Shown here piece after piece: positions 22,901 through 34,900 of a stretch of DNA of 64,000 nucleotides. Below the pieces are notes generated by a model that saw only the letters and a list, made by a program, of their open reading frames with translations, was not told where the DNA came from and made no database searches. The position numbers and the translations under genes are program-made. Source of the stretch: Heligmosomoides polygyrus polygyrus (taxonomy: Eukaryota; Nematoda; Chromadorea; Rhabditida; Heligmosomidae); contig OX377204.1 in assembly GCA_947396885.1 (NCBI GenBank), positions 95,924,728 to 95,988,727 on the forward strand, written 5' to 3'. Each line of letters starts with the position of its first letter. The stretch's first letter is position 1.

Positions 22901-25900
22901 CCAGTAATTTTTAAAATATTTTATCCATGCCAAATAAATAGAGCAAAATGTCGATGAAATAGAGAAAATTAAATTTTGTCACTTTATACTGTATTAAATA
23001 GGTGTTTAAAACCACGAATTATCTTATAAGAATATTTGTGTTGGACAGTACAAATATTTCATGACGATATATTTATTCTTCTTCGTGTTTCAGAGCGAGA
23101 AATGAGCGGTGGGCAACTTTGGCACACAATGAGTATGAATACAGGACGCGGCTAGCAACACGAAAGGGTATTTGTGTTTATTTCTTTAAAAAATGTCTAG
23201 TCAAACTAGGCGCTATGAAAGAGCTAGGTTTCTTTCAGTTTTTGAGGACTGGTATGTTCTCCGCGATAGAGAGAACTATTGGGCAACTTTGGCACAGGAC
23301 AAGGATGGCTGACCACTCGACGAAATCGCCATGTTTATCGCTCTTACCCCTTTCGAAGAGAAGAACTATAAACATGTCCACAACGTCGACTATCAGGGAA
23401 GGGGCCATCCTTGTTGTGTGCCAAAGTTGCCCAGTGATCGTGCCAGGTTGGGGAGCGCGATGTACACCGAATAGCTTGGTATAGACGAATGTCTGTTCAA
23501 ACTAAGCGACGTCACCAACTGGGCAACTTTGGCACAAGACAAGGATGGCTGACCGCTCGACGAGATTGCCATGTTTATCGTTCTTATCCCGTTTGAAAAG
23601 AAATACGGTAAACAACAATAAGCATGTCAACAAGTAGGGCATCCTTGTCGTGTGCCAAAGTTGCCCAGTAGCTGTTCCTCGCTCGACTGACACGATCAAC
23701 ATTAGATAAATTGTATGCGTCGTCATAGTGAAGGATCACCGTTTTTAATGGATGGAGAGCTTTGTGGACTAGGACGGGACGCGAGCCGAGAACCTGAATT
23801 CGTGATGCCGACAACTGACGCCTCCTCCGACTGCGCTATCAAGCGGTCGAGATAAATGTCATGCTCCTTGTGGCTGTCGTGTAAGCCCTAGTTTATACTT
23901 GCGCCGCTGCGCGGCGCGGCACGACGATCGGTATAGATATCGACCGTGCGCCGAGAAAAATCGATATCTATTACGATCGTGGTGCCGCGCCGCGTGGCGG
24001 CGCAAGTATAAACTAGGGCTAAGGAAGATCAACTGGGCAACATTGCCACGGGTCGGAATGGCTTGCAGTTCAACGTGGTCGTCGGTCTTTCTTATCTTAT
24101 CTCATCTTTACCTCGTTCAAAAAGCGCGACAAACAGCGCGATCACATCGAGTGGCCAGCCATTCTTGCCGTGTGCCAAAGTTTCCCAGCAGTCGTGCCTC
24201 GTTAGGCAGCGCAAAGTACACCGAATAACTTGGTGTGGATGAATGTCCGGTCAAACTTAGACCCAAAACACCCTCCGGCTTCCGTCCAGGGAACATGATT
24301 AGTCACCCAGAAGTTTCAGCCATGCGCTGGCTGATCACATGCCTCGTGCAATTAACGGCACTGAATGTGGAGATTACAGAGAGCAGGTGAAGTGAACTCT
24401 TCGCGGCGCGACATTAGTCGGCATTCATTCGCCGGCCGGTAGTTAGTTCCCTGTCAGCATGTTCCTAGGAGATTTCCGCCTACAGATGCCAAGGAAGTGA
24501 GGTAGTGGAACGGAAGGAGGTGTCGTCGACCCCTTGGAGAAGGAACTGACAGCCAGTCCTCGGCCAAAATTCACACCAATGGCCTGAGAGTTCTCAGAAT
24601 CATGCACAACAGATCCGCCGATGACTAAGCAGTCGTGAGAGAGCCTCTCACGTCTATGCAAGTTTCACATGAACCCATTAAAGAATTCCAAACAGTATAA
24701 GCGCATGTGTAAAAATTCCAGACGAAAATCTCAACAAAAATATACAAAGATCACTAATCGACAAACTGGTGGTGGTATAACTGCTATAGAAAACTTTCGT
24801 TCCATGTTTAAAATGTGGGCAGCATTAGTGGGCGGAAGCCTCTCTGTCTGTGTCTGACTGGTGTTGAACATTCACACGTCATTATATTGAATGCCTTTCT
24901 CATTGCCTTTTGGATAAAAGCCCCTCAGAAATAAGCAAGTCGCAATAAAGTTACTCTCCACAGCATACAGCTGGAAAGATGCGCAAAAAGCGATGAAAAT
25001 TATTTAGACGTCAAAACCCCTCAAATCTGAGCCAGTCAATTAAAGTGCAAAAGTGCAGCAGCGCAGAAGAATCGAACCCCTGACCTCGCATTGCACGAAG
25101 CAATGCCACTATCCACTGCGCTAAGAGCCGCTCGTAGGCGGAGGCATCGCGGGTGTACAAGGGACTTCCTGTGCTCGTGAGGCACCGATTCCATAGTAAC
25201 TTCAAGGACGCTCTACTCATTGAGTTTAACAACTTGGCAAAAAATAAGCACATGTTTATGCTAATTGAGGGGTGGGGAGTCTTCCTATGTGACTCTCCAT
25301 CCACTTTCAGGTATGCGTTTCAGACTCCTCCCATGCTCACGTTGAAAGCAGTTTGTGAGCCTGTATCCGCCCCACGCCTTATTCTTTCCGCACGGCTACG
25401 GCACGAGCTGAGCCCGATTATGTAGCGCTGATACGCCGTCCGTTTCCACACGAAAGTCCCCACATCACCAGCAGCAGTCGGCAGCAGCCAGTTGTCATGG
25501 GCAACGTGTGTGGAGGAATGGTTGGGAAGGAGGGAAGTTGGCTGGCTGGCTGGCCGTCGGGGCACACACTCGGCTTCCGTGATATGATCCCTGGCGGCGG
25601 CGGCAGCGGATAAGGTCAGAGATAATCCTGCAGATGTGTAGCTGCTCCCACTCCCACGTTCCAGCCGCTGATCGCCTAGCGACCGACGGGACCGCTTGTG
25701 CGCGAAGCAGAGTGACATGCACTTCCTAAAATTACTTGCTGTCACTGCAGAGGAACCAGTGGTCGGATTCATCGATTTACACAACGTTAAGGCCCCGTTT
25801 ATACTTGCGTCGCCAAGCGGCGCGGCGTGACTTTCGCCATAGATATCGATTTTTCGCGTCGCCTCGTCGATATCTATTCCGTCCGCGCAGCGGTGCAAGT

Positions 25901-28900
25901 ATAAACTAGGGCTAAAGTGGCGAAATTGATCGATCGCGTCGCTCAATCAATATGGTCACTATGCGTGGCGTGGCGTCGTTCGGCGTCGAAGTATAAACGA
26001 GGCATAACAGAGAATTCACAGCGGAAAACTCAGATAGTGCGGCTTATCGCTCACCATATCACTTGATAAGCCACGCTATCTGAGTTTTCCGCTGTGAATT
26101 CTCTGTTATGCCTCGTTTATACTTCGACGCCGAGCGACGCGACGCCATGCATGGTGACCATATTGATTAGGCAACGCAATCGATCAATTTCGCCACTTTA
26201 CGCACCGTCGCGTCGCTCGGCGTCGGAAGTATAAACGGGGCCTTAAAGTTATGTAAATCGTTGATGAATCCGTTCCCAGGAAGGTCACATACATAGATAT
26301 TCTCGGAATATTGTTAATACACCATTTTCACGTCGAATTGGAGATTTTTCAAATCAAACTGAACGTCTTCCAAATCGAAACGAGCTTCTTACAGCTTAGC
26401 CCTAGTTTATACTTGCTCCGCCACGCGGCGCGGCACCATTACTGCCATAGATATCGATTTTTGGCGTCGCCCGATGATCGATATCTATCTCGAGCATCGT
26501 GCCGCGCCGCCCAGCAGAACAAGTATAAACTAGGGCTTAAACTACAGACTCTCCAAGATGGTTAGGATATTTTTTGTTCAAGAAAAATTGGAATAACTTT
26601 TTTTAAAATTTTTTCACTTCAGCTGTTCGAATTTTATAATTTTTTTCCCACGAGGTGTGGATGTTGCGTTCGATCAAACGGCGCCGGTGGTGTAATGGCG
26701 TAGAGCATTCCCACCCGGTCAGAGGGAGGTGCGGGTTCGAGTCCCGCCTGGCGCTAGAAGTTTTGATCGCAACAAAACATCGTTATGACAGCTCACAACC
26801 TCGATACCAGCCACTTGAGGCTTAATGAAACTGATTTGAATTTTTTTCTATTTTTAAGAAAAAATTATGAATTAAACTTTTCTGTTGCGGATGATGCGTT
26901 CGATCAAACGGCGCCGGTGGTGTAAAGGCGTAGAGCATTCCCGCCCGTCAGCAGGAGGGATGGGTTCGAGCCCCGCCTGGCGCTAGAAGTTTTGATCGCA
27001 ACAAAACATCGTTGTGACAAATTAGACTTTGTTTTAAATCGCAGAAAGGCAGCAGCCACAGAATGGCGCAGAAAGGCATGTAGTGCGTTAAAAGACATGC
27101 ATGGATAAGTATCGCGCCATGCACTCGGAAGACAAATCGCAATGTTTACCTGATTGATAGTGTAAATACTGCTTAAATGCAGCATCAAAGTCGGAATATG
27201 TGTGTTTTCTATAATTGTTTATGTTTCACCGTTTGCCAATGTGAAACTGCGTGCAAACAGAAATTCTACTATCAATCGAATAAAAATCGCGAAGTTCCGG
27301 ACGGGGGCAGGGCGCAATCCCTCTTTTGGCAATGTAAAATGGCCGCCTTCCTGCTCTTCAAAATAAGCTTTAAGTCATTGTTTTCCTCAAAAAATGTAAT
27401 TTTTATAAAATTTCAAACTATTTGTTCACTTATTGGGTAGGTGAATTAGAACTTCAAAGAAAGTTATACTTAAATTTTCCTTGAACAAAAAATTATTCGA
27501 ATATTTTTGGAGAGCCTCTAGTTCAATGCAGAAAAAGCTCATTTTGATTTGGAAAAGTTCGCTTTAATTTGAAAAGTCTTAGGTTAGCTTAGAAGAGTGA
27601 TCACTTCACTGCCAGTAAAAGTACTGAAGAATTCATTTCAGCAATTGCATTGCATTTTTTAGGATACCCTGCGTTTTACTAAAAGCTCTGATGCGTTTTT
27701 AACTTTTCAACCTGAAAAAAGCGCAAATCAAGCGATGCTGATACCTTATGGAGAAATTATTGCAGGAATTTAAGGGAAACACAATCAATCGAGTGTCAAA
27801 TGCAAGGTTTCGGACGAGTGCGTGGCGCGACCCATACCGCTTATGTCAGAAAATTTGGTACTGAGCGGGCTGGTGCCCGACCTGTCGCGTCATCCGCCGC
27901 ATCGCGGCGGGGCGACCAGGCGGCCACGCCCCTTCACCAATAGCAGCAGAGCGTCCCGGCGCTATTGACCTCATTGGTCCTTACGTTCTGATTCAAAGTA
28001 TGGTGCGCACCCGTGCGATTGATCTATTTGGGGCGTGCCCGCTATTGGTGGAGGGGCGTGGCCGCCTGATCGCCCTGCCACGATGCGGCGAATGGCGCGA
28101 CAGGTCGGGCACCAGCCCGGTTAGTACCGAAAATTTCTATTTCCTTGCGCTCTCATGCGAGCTCTTAATTTCTTCAGTATCTTCACTAACAGTAGGAGTA
28201 ATAACCCTCCAAACAGCAGTTTTTTGCGTTTTTGATTTCTCTGAGATGGCTACAATGGAGCTTTTTGTTTAATGAAAATTTAGTATAAATTTCTCTAAAA
28301 AGTTTTAGCTCACCTGCCCAATAAATGAACACATTGTTTAAAATTTTATAAAAGTGTCATTTCTTGTGAAAAATAGGTTAAAGCTCATTTTAAAAATAGA
28401 AAAGAGAGATGGCGCCATGGCCTCGTCCAGAACGCGGCAATCTCTATCCAATTGAAAGGAGTTTCACGCCCGTAAACTATACATTAAAAACAATCGTAAA
28501 GAGTAAAGACACCCACAGTTTGAAGCTTCATGTAAGCAACGTTTACACTATCAATCAAATAAAAATCACGGTGAGCCTTTTGAGTGAGTGGCGCGATCTG
28601 GTCTTTTGATCTGCACTAAATGATTGCTGCCCTGTTCCGCTATAAAGCAAAATTTCTTTTTCTCGAAAAATAAAATTTTAAAGAATTTTTCATTATAAGA
28701 AATTTTTAAATTTTTCCTTTAAAAGAAAATAAGTTTTAATAACTTTTTTGAAATAAAGTTATTACACCAATTCAAGCAGCTGAGCTAAAAGAAAATGCAA
28801 AGAAAGTAATGAATTCATAAATAAATAAATAAATAAATAAATAAATGTTTCACGAAAATCCATACATTCAGCCCTTAACTAAATGTATGCCTAGGACGCG

Positions 28901-31900
28901 CCAGGCATTTATCTTCTACGGGATATCGAGGAGGCGTCTGAATGCGTATGGGGCCTGCACAATGACTTGCGGTGGCCAGCCAATGAGTAAAGTTTGGTTG
29001 ACCTGGGCGGGATCCGAAATGAGAACCTCGATTCGCTTCACATGACAGCCGCCGCCTCCTTGAACAGCGCTACCACGAGTGTTCATGCCAAATATGTGCC
29101 TTCAAACTGGCTACACATCGTCAACAGAAAAAAAGTGAGCACATGTCGTTAAAGTGGCCTGCATAGGGATGCGAGAAGCAGCAGCAATCAATTACAGCAC
29201 GGTGCATTCCAAAAAGGTTTCGATTAATCCCGAGCCTCACCCCAATATCGTTCTTACCCAGAACCAGCAGACATCACCACTTCCACAGATCATAGATCTT
29301 TCTGAAGCGGAAGGATATGGTTGAATTGGAGCCGATGCAGGAAATCCTCTGGGATCAAACACCTAGAGACGAGTACCCGATTAGATTCGGAGTAAAGGCT
29401 TCTCCGACGGCGACATTACCTGCTACTTCCCAGAGAAGATGCCTTATTTGCCAGACAGCCTGCAAATCAGGAGTCAGGGATAAGCAATCATGAATCCGGA
29501 TACAGTAGCCCATGGGCTCTACTCACTCGTTGTCCAGAAAACGATGAAGTTTTCAGAGAGTCTTCAAAAAACTTGAGTCCCCTCATTGACCACCCCCCCC
29601 CCCCCCGCCCCACATGACTTCTACTTACAATTAGAACAGAGGCTAAAGTCCTAATTAAGGTCACGCGACATTTAACACTTCGAGACGACTATTTTGGAGA
29701 GGAAAACTCTTAGAAAGTACAACAAGGCTACATTGTATCACGTTACATTCCACTTAAAAGCGTCTACTTAAATATGGAGTGCGCCTGAAGAAATCCAGCT
29801 CAAAAGTGCAGGACAGCGGCGCATTAGATGTAAAAACAAAAGGGCAGGCTAAAGGATAAAGACCAGTAAGAAGAAAAGACTACTCGGTTCTAGTCGCGAA
29901 TGCGAGCAGCATTCGAGAGATGCGGACGCAGCCGCCAATCAGGGAGCACCGAATGGGCTTGTCAATCAGAGAAGGAGTGTCCGATCAGAGTGGCCTGATT
30001 GGCTGGCGTGTGTTCGGTCGGTGGTTATATGGTATGGCTATGATTGGCCCGTGCATTCCTACAAGTTGCTCACTTTGGCGACATGGCCTGTGATTTCCTC
30101 TGTATGCGTTTCCGCTTCTTGTGGTCGGCGGCTAGCGGCTATCAAGACGAAGGAATGGCATAGGGAGGAGACTCGCATGCACACCGTTTCTGCGGCGACT
30201 TTCGCCACAGCTCTTCAAGGACACGCCGACGCCGCCGCACTGAGGTCCCGACGCGAAGGGCGCGGGGCACGCTTCGCGTCACTGTATAAACGCCTTCGCG
30301 CGCGCACCCGGCAGTCTTCGCTTCCCGCTCCGTCGTCAGCGGCCAGTTCGCTCCGCTCCAGCGGTCGGCTCGTCATCGTCAACAGCCCAGTTCAACTTCC
30401 ATCGGGACATCGACACCATCAAGGGGGCACACATAACTCCAACGCCGCGCGAACTCCCCTAGCGTCGCGCACGGAGCACGACCAAATTGGACCAGTTGTC
30501 GCAGTCCGACTGCTTCCAACAGGGACGGCTAGTGACTCGCGCTTGAGTGCTGGTGACGTCGAAAAAGGAAGGAGACAGCAGATGAGGATTAGACAATGTT
30601 AGGGAGACTCAATCTATTTCAAATGAGAAGGGAAATAGTCAAGGATCTGGTGAGGGAAAATTGGAACAAGAACTGGGACGAGATTACTAACTATTAGGTT
30701 GTCACATAAGTTCTGTCCGATCCCGATAGGCGTTACTTTGTGATTGTTTTTTTCATGTATAGAGAAAGTACATGTATATATGTTGTATACCATTTTGTAG
30801 CGCTTGTTTCGCTCTATAAAACTTGATGTGTTGCTTTTAAAAAGCCGTGAGCATTGCTTCGTTTTAGGTGCTGGACGAAACCATGGAAAAAACGCACTTG
30901 CGGGTAATAATGCTTCATGAGTTCAAGCTTCGCCACAGTGTTAGCGAGGCAACTCAAAACATCAAGATGGCATGGGGAGAGGACTCCGTTAACGAATGCA
31001 CCGTGCGCAGATGGTACCAGAAGTTCCGGGTTAGAGACGTGGACCTCGAAGACAAGGACCGCTCAGGACGACCAGCCAAATGTGATGACGGACGTTTGAA
31101 AGAACGAGCGGAAGCCGATTCACGAGGAACTGTGCGTGAGATGGGGAGAGAATTTCAGGTCAGTCGTAAAACCATTTCGAGGCACCTAGAGGCGATAGGA
31201 AAGGTGAAAAGGCTGGATAAGTGGGTGCTCCACGAACTCACTGAGGAGCAGCAGAGGTGTCGCCTGGAGATCTGTTCTTCCCTTACTGTAAGGAACGAAA
31301 ACGATCCATTTCTTGACCGCATAATTACCTGTGACAAAAAATGGATCGTGTACGACAATCGAAGAAGATCAGCGCAATGGCTGGATAAGGAAGAACCGCC
31401 GAAACACTTTCCCAAACCTAGCCTCCATCCGAGGAAGGTCATGCTCACTGTCTGGTGGGCTGCAACTGGTATTATCCACTACGACTTCTTGAAGCCTGGT
31501 GAAACCATCACGGCAGAGAGGTACTGTCGTGAATTAGACGTGGTTCACCAAAAGTTGCTTGAAATGCATCCTGCATTGGTGAATCGAAGAGGACCGATCC
31601 TTCTTCACGACAACGCCCGTCCACATGTCTCGCATCTGACCACCCAAAAATTGAACCAGTTGAGATATGAAGTTCTCCCGCATCCCGCTTATTCACCAGA
31701 CCTAGCTCCAACGGACTTTCATCTTTTCAAATATCTCGATGGTTTCCTCAAGGATAAAAACTTTAACAGATATCGAAATTGCCTTTGAGTGTTTCATTGC
31801 TTCCAGAAATTCAGATTTCTTCCGAAATGGAATTAACGGTCTTGTATATCGTTGGCAGAAGTGCATTGATTGTAACGGTCCTTACTTTGATTAATAAACT

Positions 31901-34900
31901 TTATTTTCTACTGAGATACTACACCGCAAATTTGCCGTCGAAAATCGGACAGAACTTATGTGACAACCCAGTAGAAGTTTCGGAAGCAAGTATTTGTAGG
32001 TTTCTCTGGGCGGGGTGAGGTAGATGAACACACTAATCCACAGCTTTTTTCTTAATTCTAACTTTACGCTACACTTGAACGTCACCAACTCACCTATCAT
32101 AGTTCACGTGTAATGCCGTTGGCAAACACCTCCTTAGCAAACGCTAAGGATCTCCTTATTTCTCCAATCTACAAGCAGAGGCAGAGGCATTCTACTGCTT
32201 CTTTTTTCCTCCAAGCGCCTCCACCAAGACTTCCTTTTCCATTCCATTTGAGGCTCCCTGTGGTAAAAAACTAGTCGTGGAGCTCAAACACTGGCAAAAT
32301 CTCGTGCTCCGCGGCTAACCACGCGCCACCGAGCGCAGTCCGCGTTCCACCGCCGCGACGTCGCATGCGGCTAGCGCGCGGCGTCGCTTTGGAGTTACGT
32401 CCTGGAGCCACTCCATCATCGTGCGTGATCTCGGGTTGATCACGACAGCAGCGCAGGATGGCAAGGATGGAGATAACCGCATTGTCAGGCCAGGTCACCG
32501 CCCTCGTGAGCTCCAGAGTAGAAGCCGAGCAGGATTTGGTGGTTGCGCTTGAGGAAATCCGTAGGTGACTTGGCGGGTTCAGCCTTAAGTCGTAGGATGT
32601 TGTGCGCATCCCATTGATATGTCGTCTGTATGGAGCTTCGATATGAAGGTGTGTTGTCTATTGTATCTCATAACTGGGGAAGCGGGAAGAAGGTTGAGAT
32701 CAAGTGGCAAAGGCTACAAGAGTCGGACAGTTCAATTGTACCACATGAGTGACGTGAAGATGGGCGAGGTTTGTCGGGGGCAGCTCGGGTGCATCCCGGA
32801 GACCCCCTAAATTGCACCCGCATTGGTGTGAGGCGTGGTTCAGTCCAGGCAATAAAGGCCTACTTTCTTGAGTCCTGACAGGCAAGTCTAGAGCAGCGCA
32901 CAGGTAAGTCCTTGACTCCGTTTGTGCCTCAACACGTGGCCTAGGAGGAGGGCCGCATAAGCATTCCACCGGTGCAGCGATTCCTCCGCAGCACGACAAT
33001 ATCGACCGTAGGCAGGTTCGAGTCTCGTCCAAGCCAACCCTGTTTTCTTTCTCAGATACTTGTCAATTTCGGACGCGGATGGAATACACGGCATAATTCC
33101 AAGTGGGCTTTGCTCCACTCCATCACTTCAACCATTTCCCTTAGAGGACCATTTCAACTACATATCTTGAGCGGGAGACGTCAGAGTACTGACTACAGTA
33201 TGCCTCAGTTCCCAGGCCTATAAAGATCGGCCGCGCTCCAGGCCAGGAATCCCCGCGGCGGCCCCCTCTAGTTCAAGGACGACTAATTCGCCGCTCGCTA
33301 AAGTGCGCGTCGGTGAAGCCGTCGAGAAACGAGGGCAATTGTCCCGTAGTAGCATCACAAAGAGCGCCTGACTCGGCTCAGCATCGTTAATCGTCTCGTT
33401 CAGCCGCTGTTCGGAACGCTTCGAAAGTCCGTAATAACACAGCACACATATAGACTGTCGCGCGCCTTACCAAGTGGATACGGTAGCTGATGGTGTAGCC
33501 GTCATCGTTGGAAGATGAACAACGGCGAGAGCCACCTCGGGGTATTGTCGCTCGCTCCCCTTTCAGGAATGCCCAACCTCAATACCCTGTTTACCATCGT
33601 GACAAAAGACTACACTTTACGGCTATATTCAGCCTGTTATTCACTAACACCTGCTCGGCTTCTGACCTTCTAGCAGATAATTCCATTCGTTACGGTATTC
33701 CCAGCTGATCACCTCACTGCATTCAACCAAATGGATGGCTCTATTTCTAGGGATTCTGACGCGTGAAATGGTCGCATTACGGTCACCGCGAACCTTTTGG
33801 GGTAAAAGACGGAAAACGGAGCAAGATTTGATGGGATTAGTCTTGCTGTGCCCAGGAGTGCGCTGCACCGATGGAATACATATGCGGCCTTCCTCCGAGG
33901 CCGCGTGTTGGGGTACAAACGGAGTCAAGGACCTCCTGCGCGGTGCTCTAGACTTGCCTGCTACGATTCAAGAACATGGGCCCTCGTTGCCACAACTGAA
34001 CACGCCTCACGCCAATGCGGATGTATTTTAGTATCTCCCGCGGACTGCTCTCGCGCTGGCCACCACAACCCTCGCCCCATCTTCACATCACTGACGTGAC
34101 GCAACCAACTAACTCTTGTAGCCTTTGCCACTTGATCAAAATAAACTTTTTACCTAGCGTCGAACATCAAGACACCGCGCAATCGATAACACACATTCAT
34201 ATCGGAACTTCTACACATACACGATGAAAATGAGATGAATACAAGTCCCACGAGTTAAGGCTGATCTCGGCCAAGTTACTTACGGGTTTCCCAAGCGCAA
34301 CCCACTGGTCCTGCTCGACTCCTACCCTGGACGCTGTGCTCACGAAGGTGGTGGTCTGGCCGGCTCCAGGACCTAACTCCAACGCGACGTCGCGCGCTAG
34401 GCGCGTGCGACGTCGCGGCGCAGAAACTCGGACGTGCGCTCGGTGACGCATGGTTGACCGCGGAGCACGAAATGTTCTCAATGTTTAAGCTCCCAGACCA
34501 CATTTCTAGCAAGAATCCCACAGAATGTGGTAGGCAAGTGTCTGCAGTAGGACAATTGATCCGAGAATGGGTGAGTGACCTTTTTCCGTAGTATGACCAT
34601 AATCACGGGTAAAAACTGACCGAAGAAGTTGTAGACGGCAAATACTGACGCTAAAAACCATCCACATGACCAGGATTCCTGTATAAACTGTCGCTGATCG
34701 TCTTGTTGAAACCACATTCATATACCATCTCCAAAAAACGTTGAAATAAGGCAAGGGCGTGCCGCATGTCCCTGTAGGAAACGTTTCTAGCCGTCGGAAG
34801 CATCGGACCGCGACAACTCGTCCAATTTCGCCGCGCACCGTGTGCAACGCCAGGGGGGTTCGCGCGGCGTTGGAGTTATGTCTGCCCCCGGGCCTGGCCT

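Larger units (their letters stand above)
26319..27600. repeat. AT-rich inverted-repeat element (family I), copy 1
   Basis: Begins ACACCATTTTCACGTCGAAT and ends in complementary GAAAAGTCTTAGGTTAGC-type sequence. AT-rich, no ORF; includes a family A MITE and two tRNA-like units. Related copies at 37524 and 49792. Confidence 0.6.

Noticed and set aside
25320..25946. 208-residue minus-strand open frame
   Set aside because: One end is a chimeric A/B MITE; the remainder has no domain, no conserved pattern and no supporting splice sites.
29588..29610. Poly-C run as a regulatory or G-quadruplex site
   Set aside because: Similar C-runs at 40706 and 56387 suggest simple homopolymer tracts; there is no separate evidence for function.
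30021..30602. 193-residue plus-strand open frame
   Set aside because: It runs through the end of a CCAAT-bearing palindromic repeat and block A of the composite repeat; a diverged inverted copy is not open in the same frame and there are no protein motifs.
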